The position numbers and the translations under genes were made by a program. DNA of 64,000 nucleotides from [Zimmermannella] faecalis ATCC 13722 (GTDB lineage Bacteria; Actinomycetota; Actinomycetes; Actinomycetales; Microbacteriaceae): positions 186,001 through 250,000 of the forward strand of contig NZ_KB907074.1 of NCBI RefSeq assembly GCF_000381765.1, in the 5' to 3' direction. This document shows positions 59,143 to 64,000 of this stretch, in pieces. Within the stretch, counting starts at the first letter, position 1, and each line of letters starts with the position of its first letter. A model generated the notes under the pieces. It was given only the letters and a program-made list of their open reading frames with translations, was not told where the DNA came from and made no database searches.

Positions 59143-59663
59143 TGCCCGGTCCCATCATCGCCACACTCTGCATACTCGCCGTCGTCGTCATTATCGTCGG
59201 CGCGATGTGGCTGGGGTGGCGACGACGACAGCGAACGCAGTCGCACCTCCCGAGCCCGAAGCAGCTGCCGGCCGGGCTCGGCACCCCCGTGTTTGCCGTT
59301 GACGACGCGCACTATGTCGCGACGTCGAAGACCGGCAACGCGCTCGACCGCATCGCGAAGCGCCCGCTTGCGTACCGTGGCCGCGCGACGGTCGAGGTGC
59401 ATCCGCAGGGCCTCGCCCTCGGGATCGCGGGGGAGGAGCCCTTCTTCATCCCGACCGCACAGCTCGAGACGGTCGCCGTCGCGCAGGCGACGATTGACCG
59501 CGCTGTGGAGCGAGACGGCCTGATCGTCGTGCGCTGGCTGCTCGATCCGGCGCAGTCGGTCGAAACCTATCTTCGCGTCGTCAACCCCGACGAGCGCGCG
59601 ACGCTGCTGACCTCGATCGGCGAACTCATCGAACCTTCCGCAACCACCCAGGAGACCGCATGA
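59142..59663 (+). CDS. Membrane-anchored PH-like protein of the pyr operon
   Basis: A 173-residue protein with one N-terminal membrane segment (about residues 5-25, IIATLCILAVVVIIVGAMWL), a basic linker RRRQR, and a beta-rich PH-like domain with YRGRATVEVHPQGLALGI and IPTAQLETVAVAQATID. A similar small membrane protein lies between pyrC and carA in mycobacteria (Rv1382). Its function is unknown. GTG start overlaps pyrC, and its stop overlaps carA by 4 nt, so it is tightly bound into pyrimidine gene expression. Confidence 0.78.
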   Translation: MPGPIIATLCILAVVVIIVGAMWLGWRRRQRTQSHLPSPKQLPAGLGTPVFAVDDAHYVATSKTGNALDRIAKRPLAYRGRATVEVHPQGLALGIAGEEPFFIPTAQLETVAVAQATIDRAVERDGLIVVRWLLDPAQSVETYLRVVNPDERATLLTSIGELIEPSATTQETA

Positions 59664-60814
59664 TCACCACCGAACCCGCCGTCCTCGTGCTCGAAGACGG
59701 CAGCCGCTATGAGGGCCTCGCGTATGGCGCCGCCGGCGAACGACTCGGTGAGCTCGTCTTCACGACCGGCATGACCGGGTACCAGGAGACCCTGACCGAC
59801 CCGAGTTACGCGGGCCAGATCGTCATTCAGACGGCGCCGCACATCGGGAACACTGGCGTCAACGCGACCGACATGGAATCGAACCGCTACTGGGTCGAGG
59901 GATACGTCGTGCGCGACCCCAGCCGTGTGGTCTCGAATTGGCGCGCCGAGGGCGACCTCGAGGCGGCGCTGCGCGAGCAGGGCGTCGTCGGCATCGCCGA
60001 GGTCGACACCCGCGCGCTCACTCGCCGCGTGCGCTCCGAGGGCGCGATGCGAGCGGGCATCTTTTCGGGCGAGGCCTACGAGGCTGACGCGGATGCGCAG
60101 CTCGCGCGGGTGCGCCAGCAACCGTCGATGGCGGGCCAGTACCTCTCCGACCAGGTGACGACCGACGAGGCGTACCTGTCGCCGCACACGAACGAGGGGG
60201 AGGCGGTCGGCACCGTCGCGCTCCTCGACCTCGGCATCAAGCTGGCGACGATCCGCAACCTCAACATTGCCGGCTTCGACGTGCACGTGCTGCCCGCCGA
60301 CGTGACGGCACAGCAGGTGCGCGACCTCGGCGTCGACGCGCTGTTCTATTCGAACGGCCCGGGCGACCCCGAGGCGAACCAGGCACAGGTTGACCTGCTC
60401 GCCGAGCTGCTGCGCGACGGACTGCCGTTCATGGGCATCTGCTTCGGCAATCAGCTCCTCGGCCGCGCGCTCGGCTTCGGCACGTACAAGCTCCCGTTCG
60501 GGCACCGCGGCATCAACCAGCCCGTGCTCGACACCGAGACGAACAAGGTTGAGATCACCGCGCAGAACCACGGCTTCGCCGTCGACCTGCCAATCGGCGA
60601 GACCGTCGAGTCGCCCGCCGGCTTCGGCCGCGTCGAGGTGAGCCACGTCGGCCTCAACGACCAGGTCGTCGAGGGTATCCGCTGCCTCGACATCCCCGCG
60701 TTCTCGGTGCAGTTCCACCCCGAGGCCGCGAGCGGCCCGCACGACGCGGCCGCCCTCTTCATCCGCTTCCGAGACCTCGTGCTCGGCACCACGACTTCCA
60801 CGACCGCCAACTAG
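59660..60814 (+). CDS. carA: Carbamoyl phosphate synthase small subunit
   Basis: Glutaminase that feeds ammonia to CarB. The 384-residue product has the nucleophile C261 in FMGICFGNQLLGRA and the partner H353/E355 in VQFHPEAASGP. The motif reads GICFGNQ where GICLGHQ is more common, but the essential cysteine is present. ATG overlaps the upstream gene; carB follows after 15 bp. Confidence 0.96.
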   Translation: MITTEPAVLVLEDGSRYEGLAYGAAGERLGELVFTTGMTGYQETLTDPSYAGQIVIQTAPHIGNTGVNATDMESNRYWVEGYVVRDPSRVVSNWRAEGDLEAALREQGVVGIAEVDTRALTRRVRSEGAMRAGIFSGEAYEADADAQLARVRQQPSMAGQYLSDQVTTDEAYLSPHTNEGEAVGTVALLDLGIKLATIRNLNIAGFDVHVLPADVTAQQVRDLGVDALFYSNGPGDPEANQAQVDLLAELLRDGLPFMGICFGNQLLGRALGFGTYKLPFGHRGINQPVLDTETNKVEITAQNHGFAVDLPIGETVESPAGFGRVEVSHVGLNDQVVEGIRCLDIPAFSVQFHPEAASGPHDAAALFIRFRDLVLGTTTSTTAN

Positions 60815-60829
60815 GAGCCGACGAACCAC

Positions 60830-64000
<3,171 letters not shown>

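Overview
The window is a GC-rich chromosomal segment of an actinobacterium, most probably a member of the Microbacteriaceae (Micrococcales). The evidence is gene content and order. DUF4193-DUF3093-dut-DUF3710-DUF3159, DUF3000-RNase D, thrS-HIT, pdxST-yebC-ruvCAB-yajC-secDF-relA, alaS-ruvX-mltG-aroECKB-efp-nusB and pyrRBC-carAB are all classical actinobacterial neighbourhoods. SepH, translation starts without a Shine-Dalgarno sequence, frequent GTG starts and a PyrR leader overlapping the pyrR ribosome site fit as well. The genus cannot be fixed from the sequence alone. Nearly all of the window is conserved core genome. No prophage, insertion sequence, CRISPR array or defence island is visible.

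Layout. Positions 1-6857 hold a truncated topoisomerase IV subunit A gene, a phosphodiesterase, the cell-division regulator SepH and the dUTPase/DUF neighbourhood. Positions 6881-15977 hold aconitase behind an unusual double-palindrome promoter, a conserved unknown, a beta-oxidation pair (fadB-type and thiolase), and RNase D with DUF3000. Positions 16072-20523 hold a hydrolase, a reductase-SufE-rhodanese operon and ZapE. Positions 20636-24718 are the most accessory part: an amt transporter, four tRNA genes (Val-CAC, Gly-GCC, Cys-GCA, Val-GAC), a 119-bp tandem duplication carrying the 3' end of tRNA-Val, and a DUF222/HNH (13E12-type) nuclease gene. Positions 24892-32438 hold a lipoprotein, thrS-HIT, the divergent pdxR/pdxST vitamin B6 locus and an M18 aminopeptidase.

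Positions 32529-41208 are a DNA-repair, secretion and stringent-response block (yebC, ruvCAB, yajC-secDF, relA). An AbiEi-like gene runs antisense into the 3' end of relA. Positions 41719-46682 hold a DUF349 protein, a membrane-anchored cyclophilin, rarA, rpsD and two small membrane proteins. Positions 46698-64000 form a chain of overlapping or closely spaced genes on the plus strand: alaS-ruvX-mltG-aroE, aroC-aroK-aroB, efp-nusB, then pyrR-pyrB-pyrC-(membrane PH-like protein)-carA-carB, which runs off the end. Together these supply chorismate, pyrimidines and carbamoyl phosphate.

No obviously new multi-gene system is present. The observations most worth a second look are the tRNA-Val 3'-end tandem duplication, a PdxR-type regulator that has lost its PLP-binding lysine, palindromes at the start sites of acnA, thrS and the DUF349 gene, a stem structure between sepH and DUF4193, and a set of apparently leaderless genes with the same spacing between -10 box and start codon.
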